From NCBI GenBank assembly GCA_026018925.1, contig JAKSZU010000006.1:127487592-127551591 (forward strand): 64,000 nt of DNA. Reading direction: 5' to 3'. The notes beneath the pieces were generated by a model that ran no database searches, had not been told where the DNA came from, and was given only the letters and a program-made list of their open reading frames with translations. The stretch comes from Tupaia tana (lineage: Eukaryota > Chordata > Mammalia > Scandentia > Tupaiidae). Shown one piece after another: positions 23,801-34,440 of the stretch; the first letter of the stretch is position 1; every line of letters starts with the position of its first letter. The translations under genes and the position numbers were made by a program.

Positions 23801-24105
23801 CAAGGAGGCCGGGGAAATAGCACAGAAGTCTAAGCCCTTGTTCCTTTTTCTCCAGTTGAAGCTTCTGGGCTCTCACTAGTTGGAGGACAGGCCCTGCCAC
23901 TGGTCCAAGTAGCACCTTGTCATCAAACTTCCATAGTCTCAAGAACTTTCATCTTTGCCCCACATTCAGTAGTGTAGCCTACATGTCACCAAATAACCAA
24001 ATGTCTATGATATAAACCAAATTATGCAATTAGCAATATAAAAAGAAATAGTGGCTCATTAGAGAAGTTGTTTCCATCAAGTTTCTCTGTTTTGGGAGTA
24101 GAAAG

Positions 24106-24358
24106 TCTTTTCTTCTTTTGGTAGAGATTTTTGCTAGAAGGTGCATGTACTCACTGAAGAGACAGAGAGAAAGAAAGCAAGAAATCACTCCCCAGGGGGG
24201 ATGGCCATGCCACAATCCCTTCTCCTCTATTCTTCTGGGATTCTGGGCATGTATGCACACATGCCCAGCATATGTTTCAAGCCATACGGTCCAGGACTCG
24301 AACCGTGGTTGGCCACATGGGAGTCCAGCACCTTGACCACTACACCACCTGCTGGCTT
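24106..24358 (-). mobile_element. SINE type B (minus)
   Basis: T-rich tail, AGAGATTTTTGCTAGAAGGT, GA stretch, and the head complement CTACACCACCTGCTGGC. Confidence 0.9.
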
Positions 24359-24802
24359 CAATTTCATTCTCTAAAATGAAAGTTAACCAAAATGAAATTA
24401 TTTTATTAGAAAGCAAAAGAGATATTAAAAAGTTCCTTTCCACTTAAAAGGATCTCTTTGCTTCTTTTGTTAGCACCCAGCTGTCAGATTTATTTAATAA
24501 CTCAGAAAATAGCATTCTGAGACAGCCCCATACATGACCATGGTCTGTGTGGTAGCTGTGACCATTGATTAAGTCATGTTCAGTGGAATGCGTGCAAAAA
24601 AAATGAGTCTTTTCTTCAAAACACTGGAACAAGATTCTTTGATTCTTCGTCCCTCCCACTTGCTAGGAGAGGCAGCCATACTGGACTCACACACTGAGGT
24701 TACGGGTTGAAAAGTAAAACCACCTCACAGTCGAGGACATTTAGGTTAATATGTAAAAAAAGAAAAACAAACACTTCAATATGGTTTAAGCCATTTTAAT
24801 AT

Positions 24803-25028
24803 TTTTAATTGCCAGAAGGTGTGTACTCTCACCAGAGAGAAGAAGTGAGAGATGAGATGAAGAAAGTATCCCTCAACAGGACAGTCATGCTGCAATCCCT
24901 GCTCCATTTCTTAATCCTGTCAGGACACACAAGTGCATGTGTCCAGTGTGTTTTTCAAGCCAGAAATCAAATCATGGTTGGCCATGAAGAATCTGGCTCC
25001 CTTAACCACTAGGCTACAGAGCTGGCCC
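24803..25028 (-). mobile_element. SINE type D (minus)
   Basis: TTGCCAGAAGGTGTGTACTC at the left; head complement GAATCTGGCTCCCTTAACCA then CTAGGCTACAGAGCTGGCCC at the right. No CpG. Confidence 0.88.
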
Positions 25029-25042
25029 TCACTTTAATTTTT

Positions 25043-25299
25043 GTTTTTGTTTTTACCATGGGACACATACTCTTGCTGAAAAGAAACAGAAAGAGACAGA
25101 GAGGGGGGAAAGTGAGAAATCAGCCCCCAGGTGAGATGGCCAGGCCACAGTCCCTTCTCCTCCATTCTCCATCTGTGATTTTGGGTACACACGTATACAA
25201 GTCCAGTGTGAATTTCAAGCCACTAGGGCTGGGACTTGAACCATAGTCAGCCATGTGGGTGTCCAGCACCCCAACCACCACACCGCCTGCCAGTCCCCC
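25043..25299 (-). mobile_element. SINE type B (minus) with 13-bp TSD
   Basis: CACTTTAATTTTT at 25,030-25,042 and 25,300-25,312. It inserted directly beside the type D copy. The head complement ends CACACCGCCTGCCAGTCCC. Confidence 0.95.
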
Positions 25300-25312
25300 C
25301 ACTTTAATTTTT

Positions 25313-26050
25313 TAGGCCATTTAAATTTTGAATATTCTTGCTTGAGCAGCCTATTCTGTACCCTAAATACATTACCTTAAACTCCCCCAAAAAAAACCTT
25401 GAGAAAAGAAAATTGCACCAAAATAATATGAATTTCACAAAAAAATGACAAACTAAACACAACCACTTTACAATGCATATTACCCTAACTGTATTGCTGT
25501 ATTTTATTTCCAATTTTTAAAAATCTTTTTACACATAATTGTCAATACTCCTAACACTCACTCCCAATATCTACTCTCTTTGGATGTTATTGTAAAATAC
25601 TGAATGACCTTTTAGGTTATTTATGATGTAAAATGAACTATCTTTAAAATTGTATCCTTTAACTGTCAGCAAATCCTTGCAAAGTTCAACAGATTCATAA
25701 ATAATGAAAGTTAATATTCTGCTACAATATTTATGAAAAAATTTAAGGCAGAGACATATAGATTTAAAAGAAAAACAATATTTTTGCATTAGCAATTCAG
25801 ATCAATAAAGACTATATTTCTAAGGTGAATGTTTTCAAGGCACAATTTCTATTTTCATATCTCTCTAAGGGAAAAGTATTTTCTCTTATTTTATATAAAT
25901 CCATGGAGTCTTAGTTCAGAATTTTTCAACATAGAATACTAAAACTCGGGAGATGTAACTGTTAACACCAGAATTCCTAGTGTGGTCTTCTCATTGGTAT
26001 CTTGTGTTTTGTCCTTTAACTTTGAGTAATTCTTTCTTACACAGGTGAAA
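25313..26050. other. Unique AT-rich sequence
   Basis: No gene or repeat recognised. Confidence 0.4.
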
Positions 26051-26745
26051 GGCCAGCCCCATAGCTTAGAGCAGTGTTCCCCAACTTTTTTGGCACTAGG
26101 GACTGGTTTTATGAAAGGTGATTTTTCCACAGATTGGGGTGGGGATGGTTTGGGGATAATTCAAGCATATTACATTTATTATGCACTTTATTTCTATTAT
26201 TATTACACTGTGATATAGAATGAAACATTTATATAATTAGCCATCCTGCAGAATCAGTGGGAGCCTGAGCATATTTTCTTGCAACTGGACGGTCCCATCT
26301 GGGGGCTCCTATGAGAATCTAAAGCTGCTGCTGGTCCGACAGGAGGCAGAGCTTAGGCGATAATGCAAGCAATGGGAACAGCTGTAAGTACAGATGAAGC
26401 CTGGCTCACTCACCCACTGCTCACTTCATGGTCTGTGGCCTGGTTCCTAACAGCCCCATGCTGGTCCATAGACCAAGAATTGGGGACCTCAGGACTAATG
26501 GTTAAGGGAACAGGATCTCACATGGTGACCATGGTTCAAATCCCAGCCCCAACACCTTGAAAAATACACTGGGCATGGGTGTACCTGCCCAGAATCTCAG
26601 TGTTGAGAGATAGAGAAGAAATTGTGGCAGGAACACACCCCACTGAGGAGTGCTTTTTCCTCCTCTCTTTCTCTTTCCACCTCTCTCTTTCTCTCTCTGG
26701 TAAGCACATGTGCCTTCTGGCAAGTTAAAAAAAGAAAAAGAAAAA
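26051..26745 (+). mobile_element. SINE type D split by a hAT transposon
   Basis: The head GGCCAGCCCCATAGCTTAGA sits at 26,051-26,070. It resumes after the transposon at about 26,497 with AATGGTTAAGGGAACAGGAT, runs through CCATGGTTCAAATCCCAGCC and the CT stretch, and ends TTCTGGCAAGTTAAAAAAAG. The two halves join to one complete SINE. Confidence 0.88.
26072..26494 (+). mobile_element. Non-autonomous hAT transposon inside a SINE
   Basis: Starts CAGTGTTCCCCAACTTTTTT then GGCACTAGGGACTGG; near the right end it reads GACCAAGAATTGGGGACCTC. This matches a widespread mammalian hAT-type fossil whose subfamily I do not name. The flanks GCTTAGAG and GACTAATG are a plausible worn 8-bp duplication. It has no transposase coding capacity. 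Confidence 0.8.
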
Positions 26746-26801
26746 AAGTAAACAAGAAGTTTTTTGTTTTCATCCGTTTCCTTAAAACTGAATGAAAATA
26801 G

Positions 26802-26905
26802 GGCCAACCTATGTCATGGTGGTTAAGGTTACTGGAACCAACATGGCCGACCACACGGTTCAGGTTCTAGATCCTATGGCTTGAGAAATGTATTGTGTAC
26901 ATGAA
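26802..26905 (+). mobile_element. SINE head fragment (type B/D), 3' truncated
   Basis: GGGCCAACCTATGTCATGGT then GGTTAAGGTTACTGG and ATGGCCGACCACACGGTTCA form a tRNA-like head; the copy stops after GTATTGTGTACATG without the CT-rich body or tail. Confidence 0.75.
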
Positions 26906-27411
26906 AGAAATTTAGGGCTCTGAGATGACAGATGTTTCAAGAGCTTATCTTGCCTGCAGAAAGCTAGCTTTTGGATCAGGAATTCACTGCCTAAAGTCAA
27001 CTAGGTCGCAAAAGGGGAGCTAAAACCCATTTCCTGCATCCTAACTTCATCCCCTCTGCACTACACCACAGCATCAAGTTGAGCTGACAAGTGTCACATA
27101 AATGCCACCAACCAACATTTCAGAGACAAAGTTTAATCCACTAATACCAGTTTGTATAGAGGGTAAAACTGATCACAGAACAATAAAAGGTTCTTATGAG
27201 AGGTTCATTGTTCAAAACTATCTCTAAACATGTTTTTAGAGGGGAAACAAATCTCAGGGGGGCATTTAAGAATTTGTCATCGCACAAAGCAGCCGTGCCA
27301 GGGCCTCCTGGGACATGAGAACACTTGCCATCTCTCTGACCATTTATCTTTCTCTGGCTCCATCTTCTCAGAGCTGGTGAAGGTATGTAAGATGGGCCCT
27401 GCAATGGCTTG
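26906..27411. other. Unique sequence
   Basis: No gene or repeat recognised with confidence. Confidence 0.4.
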
Positions 27412-27830
27412 TTTTATATGTCAGCTTGCCTAGACCAAAGGATACACCCAATGTCTGGTAAAACATTATTTTGGGGCCCCTCTGAGGGTGTTTCTGGAAG
27501 ATATTAGCATTTGAATCAGTAGACCTAGTCATGAAGATCAGATGAGAGAGGGCATCATTCAATTTGCTGAGAGTCCAAATAGAACAAAAAGACAAGGAAA
27601 GATGAATTTGCTCACTCTCTTCTTGAGCAGAGATATCCAATGGCTTGAAGCCCTAGGTTCTCTGGGCTTCAGATTTGGACTTCCACCACTGGCTGCCCAG
27701 TTCTCCAGCTTTCTGGCTTGGACTGGAACTAAACTATCAGCTTTCCTGGTCCTTGAGCTTTGAAAGCTGACTGTGAGGTCTCAGGTTTCATAACCATATG
27801 AATTTCTCTGAAGAACTCTGACTGATAAAG
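27412..27830 (+). mobile_element. Solo LTR, ERVL/MLT2-like
   Basis: TTTTATATGTCAGCTTGCCT, GGTAAAACATTATTTTGGGG, GAGGGTGTTTCTGGAAGATA, CAAATAGAACAAAAAGACAA and the terminal GAACTCTGACTGATAAAG follow the order of an old endogenous-retrovirus LTR. A second, independent copy lies at 40,343-40,910. No internal viral genes are present. Confidence 0.75.
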
Positions 27831-27960
27831 GCCTTTGATTATGTAGTAGCAATATTGAAGGTTCCTATTTAGGCTGAAGGAGAAGGAAAGCCCCTCTGCT
27901 ACCAAGTGTAGCTGAATCACCAAAGTTATGTCCAGGCAGAGTGAGCAAAGCTTTTCTCCG

Positions 27961-27993
<33 letters not shown>

Positions 27994-28336
27994 CCTTCAT
28001 GTTTGCATATCCCTTGGGAACTCAGAAAAAAAGAGTTCTGGAAAGTCAGGCAGGACTCAAATATTCCTAACCTTAGTACAATTTTAACCAACTAAAACTA
28101 GTCATACCAGGTAACAAGAAGTAAGGAAGATGTGTGAAAGACCAGAGCTAGACAGGGTGCCAGTAATGAAATCCTTTTACCCCCCAGAGGGACGACTCTC
28201 AGAACATGGGTTGTGCAGGAACTAGACCTCAAGGAGTAGGAACCGAAGGCAAGGACATGCCCAAAGGGAACTGAGCAGATGACACAAACCAACTTTGCCT
28301 CCCCATGTTTCTAATGAGGCAACAATCCTAGGAGTC
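27831..28336. other. Unique sequence with a 32-base T run
   Basis: Poly-T at 27,962-27,993 is one of the longest homopolymers here. To its right lies TCCTTCATGTTTGCATATCC, not a recognised retrocopy; it may be the tail of an unrecognised minus-strand insertion. Confidence 0.4.
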
Positions 28337-28384
28337 TCCAAAACTTACAGAGCAAAAAGTTCCAAAACTTACAGAGCAAAAAGT
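28337..28384. repeat. Perfect 24-bp tandem duplication
   Basis: Two identical head-to-tail copies of a 24-bp unit beginning TCCAAAACTTACAGAGC. Identity between the copies indicates a recent slippage or repair event. Confidence 0.95.
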
Positions 28385-28530
28385 TGTGCAACTGCTTTCT
28401 AAGAGACTCGAAGAACTAATGCTTCAGAAATATTTATGTAACCCCAGATAATAAGTAACATGAAGATTCTCAATCTAAGCTACTTATTATAATGTGCCAC
28501 ATAGTAGCCATTTTTATTAAGATTTGTTGA

Positions 28531-28635
28531 AGGAGGCCCAGTCATGGTGGCAACCATGTAGCTAAGATACTGTGTTTTGCAGGCTGGGACCACATGGGAG
28601 GCCTGGGTTAGATTCCAGATCCAACCTTTAGGGGA
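28531..28635 (+). mobile_element. Possible tRNA-SINE head fragment
   Basis: GGCCCAGTCATGGTGGCAAC, GCTGGGACCACATGGGAGGC and GGGTTAGATTCCAGATCCAA resemble the old SINE heads, but the middle does not align cleanly. It is directly followed by the 7SL-derived SINE. Confidence 0.45.
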
Positions 28636-28790
28636 GGGGAGGTAACTCATGGCTGTAATCTGTAACACAGAGAGGCTGAGGCAAGAGGATCACATGTTCA
28701 AGGCTGGCCTGGGCAATACAGCAAGACCCTCTCTAAAAAGAAGCCAGGCATGGTGGTGCATGCTGGTCTCTATCATGAGACTGTAGTAAA
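28636..28790 (+). mobile_element. 7SL-RNA-derived SINE (Alu/B1 relative)
   Basis: CTCATGGCTGTAATCTGTAA, GAGGCTGAGGCAAGAGGATC, CAAGGCTGGCCTGGGCAATA, CAGCAAGACCCTCTCT, then a second-monomer start GCCAGGCATGGTGGTGCATG. This is 7SL monomer order and lineage-informative, as such SINEs are known from primates, rodents and tree shrews. Confidence 0.85.
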
Positions 28791-28802
28791 AACAAAACAA
28801 AA

Positions 28803-28850
28803 CTATATATACATATATATACATATATATACACACACACACATATATAA
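28803..28850. repeat. TATATACA-type microsatellite
   Basis: Alternating TATATACA units merging into CACACACA, immediately after the A-rich end of the 7SL SINE; probably grown from that tail. Confidence 0.93.
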
Positions 28851-30038
28851 AACTAAATTAGTTAATTGACAAATGAATAGTTTCTCTTTCAATGTCCTCT
28901 TTTATCTTTAATCATAAAGAAGGACATTTGCTTTTAAAAGCTGCCAACACAGGAGGACCACTGCTCGCTTTGGCTGCAGACGACCCACTGCTACCCCTCA
29001 CCCTCCACCACCAGCATGACTGCCACTCAGCTCCTGGCCTATTACTTCACCAAGCTGAAGGATGATCAAGTCAAAAAGATTGACAGGTATCTTTTTGTCA
29101 TGAGGCTCTCCAATGAAACTCTGAGAGATATTATGACTTGCTTCAAGGAGATGAAGAATGGCCTCTCCTGGGATTTTAATCCAATAGCCACAGTCAAGAT
29201 GTTGCCAACATTTGTAAGGTATATTCCCGATGATTCTGAAAAGGGAATAGACCTTTGCCCTGGTTCTTGGTGAGTCTTTCTTTCAAATTTTGCAAGTACA
29301 AGTGAACCACAAGAGAAACCAAAATGAATGTTCACAGGTTCCGAGGTTTATGACACCCCCGAGAACACTGTGCATGGCAGAGGAAGCCAGCTTTTCCATC
29401 ATGTTGTTGAGTGCCTGGGAGACTTCATGGAGAAAAAGAATATCAAGGATAAGAAATGACTTGTGGGCCTCACGTTTTCTTTCCCTTGCTGACAATTCAA
29501 ACTAGATGAGGCATCTTCATCACCTGGAGGAAGCAATTAAAAGTGAGCCATGTGGAAGGAGCAGATGTGGTCAAGATGTTTGACAAAGCCATCAGAAAGC
29601 GAGGAGACCTCAAGGCCAACATCATAGCGGTGGTGAATGACACGGTAGGGACCATGTGACCTGTGGCTATCACAACCAGCATTGTGAAGTCAGCCTGATC
29701 ATTGGCACGGGCACCAAAGCTTCTACCTGGAGGAAGGTAGAAGGAGACGAGGGGAAGCTGTCTATGAGCACAGAATGGGGAGCCTTCGGGGATGATGGGT
29801 CTCTGGAAGACATCTGGACTGAATTTGACAGAGAGATATAGACCAGGGCTCCCTCGACCCTGGAAAAGAGCTGTTTGAGAAGATGGTTAGTGGCAAGTAC
29901 CTGGAGGAGTCGGTTCAACTGATTCTAGTCAGGATGGCCAAAAGAGGCCTCTTATTTGAAGGGAAGATCACCCCAGAGCTGCTCACCAAAGGGAAGTTCA
30001 ACACCAGTGATATGTCAGCCATCAAAAAGAATAAGGAA

Positions 30039-30312
30039 GGGACCAGCGGTTAGCGTAATGGCTATGTCGCTGGACTCCCACATAGTCGACCGCGGTTCGA
30101 GTCCCGGACCCGGTGGCTTAAACTCACGCCGGGCGCGTGTGCATGCGTGCCCAAGATCCCGAAGGAGAATGGAGGAGAAGGGATTGCGGTGTGGCCATCC
30201 CCCCTGGGGGGGGGGGTGATTTCCTGCTTTCTGTCTCTCTGTCTCTCTCTGTCTGTCTGGCGAGCGCATGCGCCCTATAGTAAAAACCTCTCCAAAAAAA
30301 AAAAAAAAAAAA
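30039..30312 (+). mobile_element. SINE type A inside the HK1 pseudogene
   Basis: Complete copy with intact B box GGTTCGAGTCC (30,094-30,104), a 10-base G run in the hairpin and a poly-A tail. It splits the codons around AIKKNKEG of the N-terminal half. AAAAAGAATAAGGAA on the left and AAAAAGAAGGAA on the right form the target-site duplication. It must postdate the pseudogene. Confidence 0.96.
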
Positions 30313-31692
30313 AAAAAGAAGGAAGGCCTCCACAAAAACAAAGAAATCCTGAACCACCTGGGAGTGGAGCCATCAGATGACAACTGTATCTCAGTCTAGC
30401 ATGTGTACACCATCGTCTCCTTTCACTCGGCCAACCTCATGGCTACCAGCTGGGTGCCATCTGGAACAGCCCACGTGATAACAAGGGCATGCCCAGGCCG
30501 TGGACCACAGTTGGTGTCCACATGTCTCTTTACCAGATGCACCCACAGTATGTCCAGCATTTTCACAAAACTCTGACCGCGTGGTGCCAGACTCGACCTC
30601 TGATTCCTCTTCTTGGAGAGTGGCAGTAGCACGGGGGCCACCATGGTGACGGCAGTGACCTACCGCCTGACTGAGCCACACCCATGTATTGAGGAGACCC
30701 TGGCCCACTTCTGCCTCACCAAGGACGTGCTGCTGGAGGTGAAGAGGGGCTGAGGTGGAGCCGGGGCAGGGAGAGCAGACGCACAACGACGCTGTAGAGA
30801 CGCTGCCCTTCTTCATCCAGAGCACCCTAGGTGGGACAGAGCATGGTGATTTTTGGCCCTGGATCCCAGAGAAACGAATTTCTGTGGCCTGCTGGTGAAA
30901 ATACATAGCAAAAAAGAACGGTGGAAATGCACAACATGATCTACACCGTCCCCGTTGAGATCATGCAGGGCACCAGCGACGAGCTGCCTGACCGCATCGT
31001 CTACTGCATCTCTGACTTTCTGGACTACATGGGGATCAAAGGCCCCAGGATATCTCTGAGCTTCATGTTCTCATTTCTCTACAGGCAGATGAGTCTGGAT
31101 GTGGGAATCTTGATCACCTGGACCAAGGGTTTTAAGGCAACTGACCGTGTGGAGCACAATGCAGTCACCTTACTAGGGGGTGCCATAAAAAGGAGAGGGG
31201 AATTTGACATGGATGTGGTGGCTATGGTCAACGACATGGTGGGCACCATGATGGTCTGTGCTTATGGAAACCCATACGTGAGGTTGGACTCATTGTAGAA
31301 ATGGGCAGCAATGCTTGCTACATGGAGGAAATGAAGAAAGTGGAGATACTGAAAGGGACCGAGGGTCGAATGTGCAGCAACATGGAGTGTGAACCTTGAG
31401 GGACAACGAGTGTCTGGATGACATCAGAACAACTGCAACAGATTGGTGGATGGATATTCTCTAAACGCAGGAAGGCGAAGGTTTGAGAAGATGATCAGTG
31501 GCATGCACTTGGGGGTAATCGCCCGCAACATCTTGATCGACGTCACCAAGAAGGGATTCTTCTTTCGAGGGCAGATCTCAGAACCGCTGAAGACCCAGGG
31601 CATCTTTGAGACCAAGTGTCCCTCTCGGATGGAGAGGGACCAATTAGCGCTGCTCCAGGTCCAGCCATCCTCCAGCAGCCGGGTTTGAAGAG

Positions 31693-31826
31693 CACCTGTG
31701 ATGACAGGACCCTCCTCAAGACCATGTGTGGGGTTGTGTCCAGGAGGGCCATGCAGTAGTGCGGTGCCTTCATGGCAGTGGTTGGCAAGATCCGCCAGAA
31801 CAGAGGGCTAGACCATCTGAATGTGA
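31693..31826 (+). repeat. 134-bp HK1 segment, source copy
   Basis: Part of the C-half coding region, from CACCTGTGATGACAGG to CATCTGAATGTGA, including the premature TAG at 31,757-31,759. A near-identical copy lies 809 bp downstream in the 3' UTR. Confidence 0.92.
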
Positions 31827-32501
31827 TGGTGGGCATCAGTGGGACTCTCTACCAGCTTCATCCACACTTCTCCAGAATCATGCACCAAACCGTGAAGGAA
31901 CTGTCACCAAAGTGTAATGCGTCTTTCCTCCTGTCCAAAGATGGTAGTGGCAAGAGGACGACCCTCATCAGAGCCTTGGGCCTACGGCTTCCAGAAGAAA
32001 AGACCCAGGACCCCCGTCTACTGCCCTTCCAGCACTTCCCTCTTCAGATGGCTACTCCCCACCTGTCCCAGTCAGCTGGGCTGGGAGACGCCAGCACAAG
32101 CCTGCCACCACTACAGCGGGAAAAACACAAAATGCAACTGACGGCATATAATGTAGGGTAGAACTAGAGTGTGCTGTTGATAATACCTCTCATCTGGATA
32201 CCTCTGACCTACCCTGCCCCTCTGCACGATGTGACTCCGACCCAGTCCTCCACATGTCAAATCTCGTGGCACCCATTTCTACTGTATGCATTCATTTATC
32301 CAGTGGGGTTATTTATTGGTTCAAAATGAAAAGTCACCCCATCTGACAAGCCTTGTAGGCCTCGAAAGCCTGTCCTTTAGGGTCACCTCCCCTGTGTGAA
32401 ATGTGTTAATCAGCAGCAGACACTGCTGCAACTCTGCTTCCCAGGGGCCCTGCCTGAAGGGCAAGTGTGGACATAGCACAAGTCGCTTCCTCCCGTCTCA
32501 G

Positions 32502-32635
32502 CACCTATGACGACAGGACCCTCCTCAAGACCATGTGTTGTGTCATGTCCAGGAGGGCCGTGCAGTAGTGCGGTGCCTTCATGGCAGTGGTTGGCAAGAT
32601 CCACTAGAACAGAGGGCTAGACCATCTGAATGTGA
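32502..32635 (+). repeat. 134-bp HK1 segment, duplicated copy in the 3' UTR
   Basis: Same length as 31,693-31,826 and same order; about ten differences. It keeps the pseudogene-specific TAG (32,566-32,568) at the same offset. It interrupts 3' UTR sequence that otherwise follows the HK1 mRNA on both sides. Confidence 0.92.
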
Positions 32636-32910
32636 CTAGGATGCAGACTGGCATCCCATCGGGACGTGTCTAAGCCACCAAGTTGTGTGTCTGTAGACCC
32701 AGTCCTAGCCACGTGATGACAGTCTTGCATTCTGTCTGTCTGGTGGGGGGAGGTGGGCAGGTCTGCAGGGAAATGTCTCTGTTTGGGTAAAAGGAACCAA
32801 CCAATAGGTAGTGCCATCACTGGAGCTGCCCATCGCTTTTGTGGGCCATGTTGTATGACCTACCAAACTTTGTACTGATTCAAAAAAAATAAAATAAAAC
32901 CTGCCAACAT

Positions 32911-33454
32911 AACCAGTATTTTTCAGTCTGCTGAAATATTTTTAAATCTTCCTAACTTTTCAGCTAAGTTGTTTGGGTATTATTTTATTGCTTGATCATT
33001 GCAACTATTGAGAATAAAGCCTTTTTTCTTCTGATGGGTAAGAAAGTAAAGTCTCAGAATTTTTATTGGAAGCATCTCTGACAAAACGCTAACGAAATTA
33101 ATGCTTTTAATTTGGGGAAGAAATCAATCTCCAAAGATAATTCATCACTTCAAACAGGTCCTTTAGGAAAGTGTTGCAGTAAAAGTAAATGAAATAATGA
33201 TGTACTCATTATCTGGGAGTTGGGCAAGGCTTGAAAAGGCTTGTTAATAGCTCTATAAGTCATACCCTTTCTCGATTCAATTGTAATGAAAAAATGGGTA
33301 GCATAGTCCCTCCAAACTTAAACTTTAGGGTTGTCATTGTGTAGGAAATTTACAGGAAAATGCCACATGAAGAGTATGTTTACATTTTTTATTACAATAC
33401 TTAATTTTGTTTATAATGCTTTAAGTCGTTAATATCACAATTTATAAAAATTAT
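32911..33454. other. Unique AT-rich sequence
   Basis: Genomic flank of the HK1 pseudogene; nothing recognised. Confidence 0.4.
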
Positions 33455-33700
33455 TGGGCCAGCCTCGTGGCATAGTGCTAAGGTAGTTGGATCCTATATG
33501 ACTGGTTTGAATCTCAGCTCTGGAGGCTTGAAAACATGCCAGATACATATGCGTGCATGCCCAAAATCTTGATGAGATGAGCAAGAGGAGGAAAAAGGAT
33601 TGCGGCATAACTATCCCCATTGAGAAGTGCTCCTCTCTCTCTCTCTCAGTGCACACATCAGCTTTGACGATTTAAAAAAAATAAAATAAATTAAAAATGA
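33455..33700 (+). mobile_element. SINE type D
   Basis: Head GGGCCAGCCTCGTGGCATAG, TGGATCCTATATGACTGGTT, body GATTGCGGCATAACTATCCC, CT run, then an A-rich tail with TAAA units. Confidence 0.88.
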
Positions 33701-33743
33701 ACAAAAATCACTTAAAAATAAATAAAACATTTTCCTAGATGAT

Positions 33744-33999
33744 TTTTTTTTTTTTGGAAAGGTTTTTGCTATAGGGCACGTGCGCTCACCAGACAGACAG
33801 AGAGACAGAGAGCAAGCGAAATCACTCCCCAGGGGGGATGGTCACGCCGCAATCCCTTCTCCTCCATTCTCCTCTCGGAATCTTGGGCACGCACTCACAC
33901 GTGCCTGGCGTGAGTTTTAAGCCACCGGGTCCAGGACACGAACCACGGTCGACTACGTGGGAGTCCAGTGACAAAGCCATTACGCTAACTGCTGGTCCC
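33744..33999 (-). mobile_element. SINE type A (minus) with 11-bp TSD
   Basis: TCCTAGATGAT at 33,733-33,743 and 34,000-34,010. CpG-rich head complement (GAACCACGGTCGACTACGTG). Confidence 0.95.
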
Positions 34000-34021
34000 T
34001 CCTAGATGATGGTTTTAACAT

Positions 34022-34140
34022 ATTCTCTTTTTTTCTTTTTCTTTTTTTTTTTTTTGGTAAAATAGGATCTACTGTTGCTATATTCCTGCCTCAGCCTCTC
34101 AAGTCACTGAAATGACAGGTGCAAGCCACCATACCCACCC
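34022..34140 (-). mobile_element. 7SL-derived SINE fragment (minus)
   Basis: Poly-T, then GGTAAAATAGGATCTACTGT, TTCCTGCCTCAGCCTCTCAA and AAATGACAGGTGCAAGCCAC then CATACCCACC: the reverse complement of an Alu/B1-type monomer with an internal deletion. Confidence 0.8.
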
Positions 34141-34229
34141 TTCTTACTTTCTTTTTCTAACTTCTATTTACAATCCATACCTTTGTTAGATTCTGGGAGT
34201 TCAGAATACTGAACCATCCATTTTAAGCA

Positions 34230-34440
34230 GTATTTTCTAAACTTGCCTGATCATAACCCAACCTTGGGGGAATGGGGTGAAAAGGTTCTTATTAAAGTGC
34301 AGACTTCTGGGTCTTGCCACATAAAGCCTATTGAATCAGATTCTCTAAGCAAGAGATCTAACGATCTGTGTTTTATAACGAGCATCTCAAGCGAGCTTTA
34401 TTAGAAGGTAACTTTGGGAAACACTGCCCTACAGCAATAT
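34230..34440. mobile_element. MER5-like hAT fragment
   Basis: GATCATAACCCAACCTTGGG, TTATTAAAGTGCAGACTTCT, GAATCAGATTCTCTAAGCAA and TTTGGGAAACACTGCCC are consistent with a worn MER5-type element. Confidence 0.55.

Larger units (their letters stand above)
28951..32900 (+). pseudogene. HK1P: HK1 processed pseudogene (hexokinase 1), near full length
   Basis: Intronless copy of the hexokinase 1 mRNA. The parent enzyme phosphorylates glucose and has two homologous halves. The 5' UTR begins near 28,951 and the start codon is ATG at 29,016 ([20 protein letters not shown]). The N-terminal half runs to about 30,640 and the C-terminal half to about 32,005. The 3' UTR extends to an A-rich end at 32,900. 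CTGCCAACAC (28,941-28,950) and CTGCCAACAT (32,901-32,910) are a target-site duplication. Damage: a one-base deletion at ACCATGTGACC (about 29,656), many further frameshifts, TAG at 31,757, a type A SINE at 30,039 and a duplicated segment in the 3' UTR. The Asp of the C-half NDMVGTMM motif (about 31,237) survives. HK1 fits the 3' UTR and N-terminus better than HK2. No function is expected. Confidence 0.97.

Noticed and set aside
30039-30125. tRNA gene-like sequence with A and B boxes
   Set aside because: It is the head of a type A SINE; the acceptor stem does not close and the same text recurs dozens of times with a SINE body.
30391-30906. 171-codon minus-strand open frame
   Set aside because: It is antisense to the HK1 pseudogene; GC-rich coding-derived DNA commonly leaves the opposite strand open.
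30921-31298. 126-codon plus-strand open frame similar to hexokinase
   Set aside because: It is a surviving stretch of the HK1 pseudogene C-half, with frameshifts on both sides, not a separate gene.
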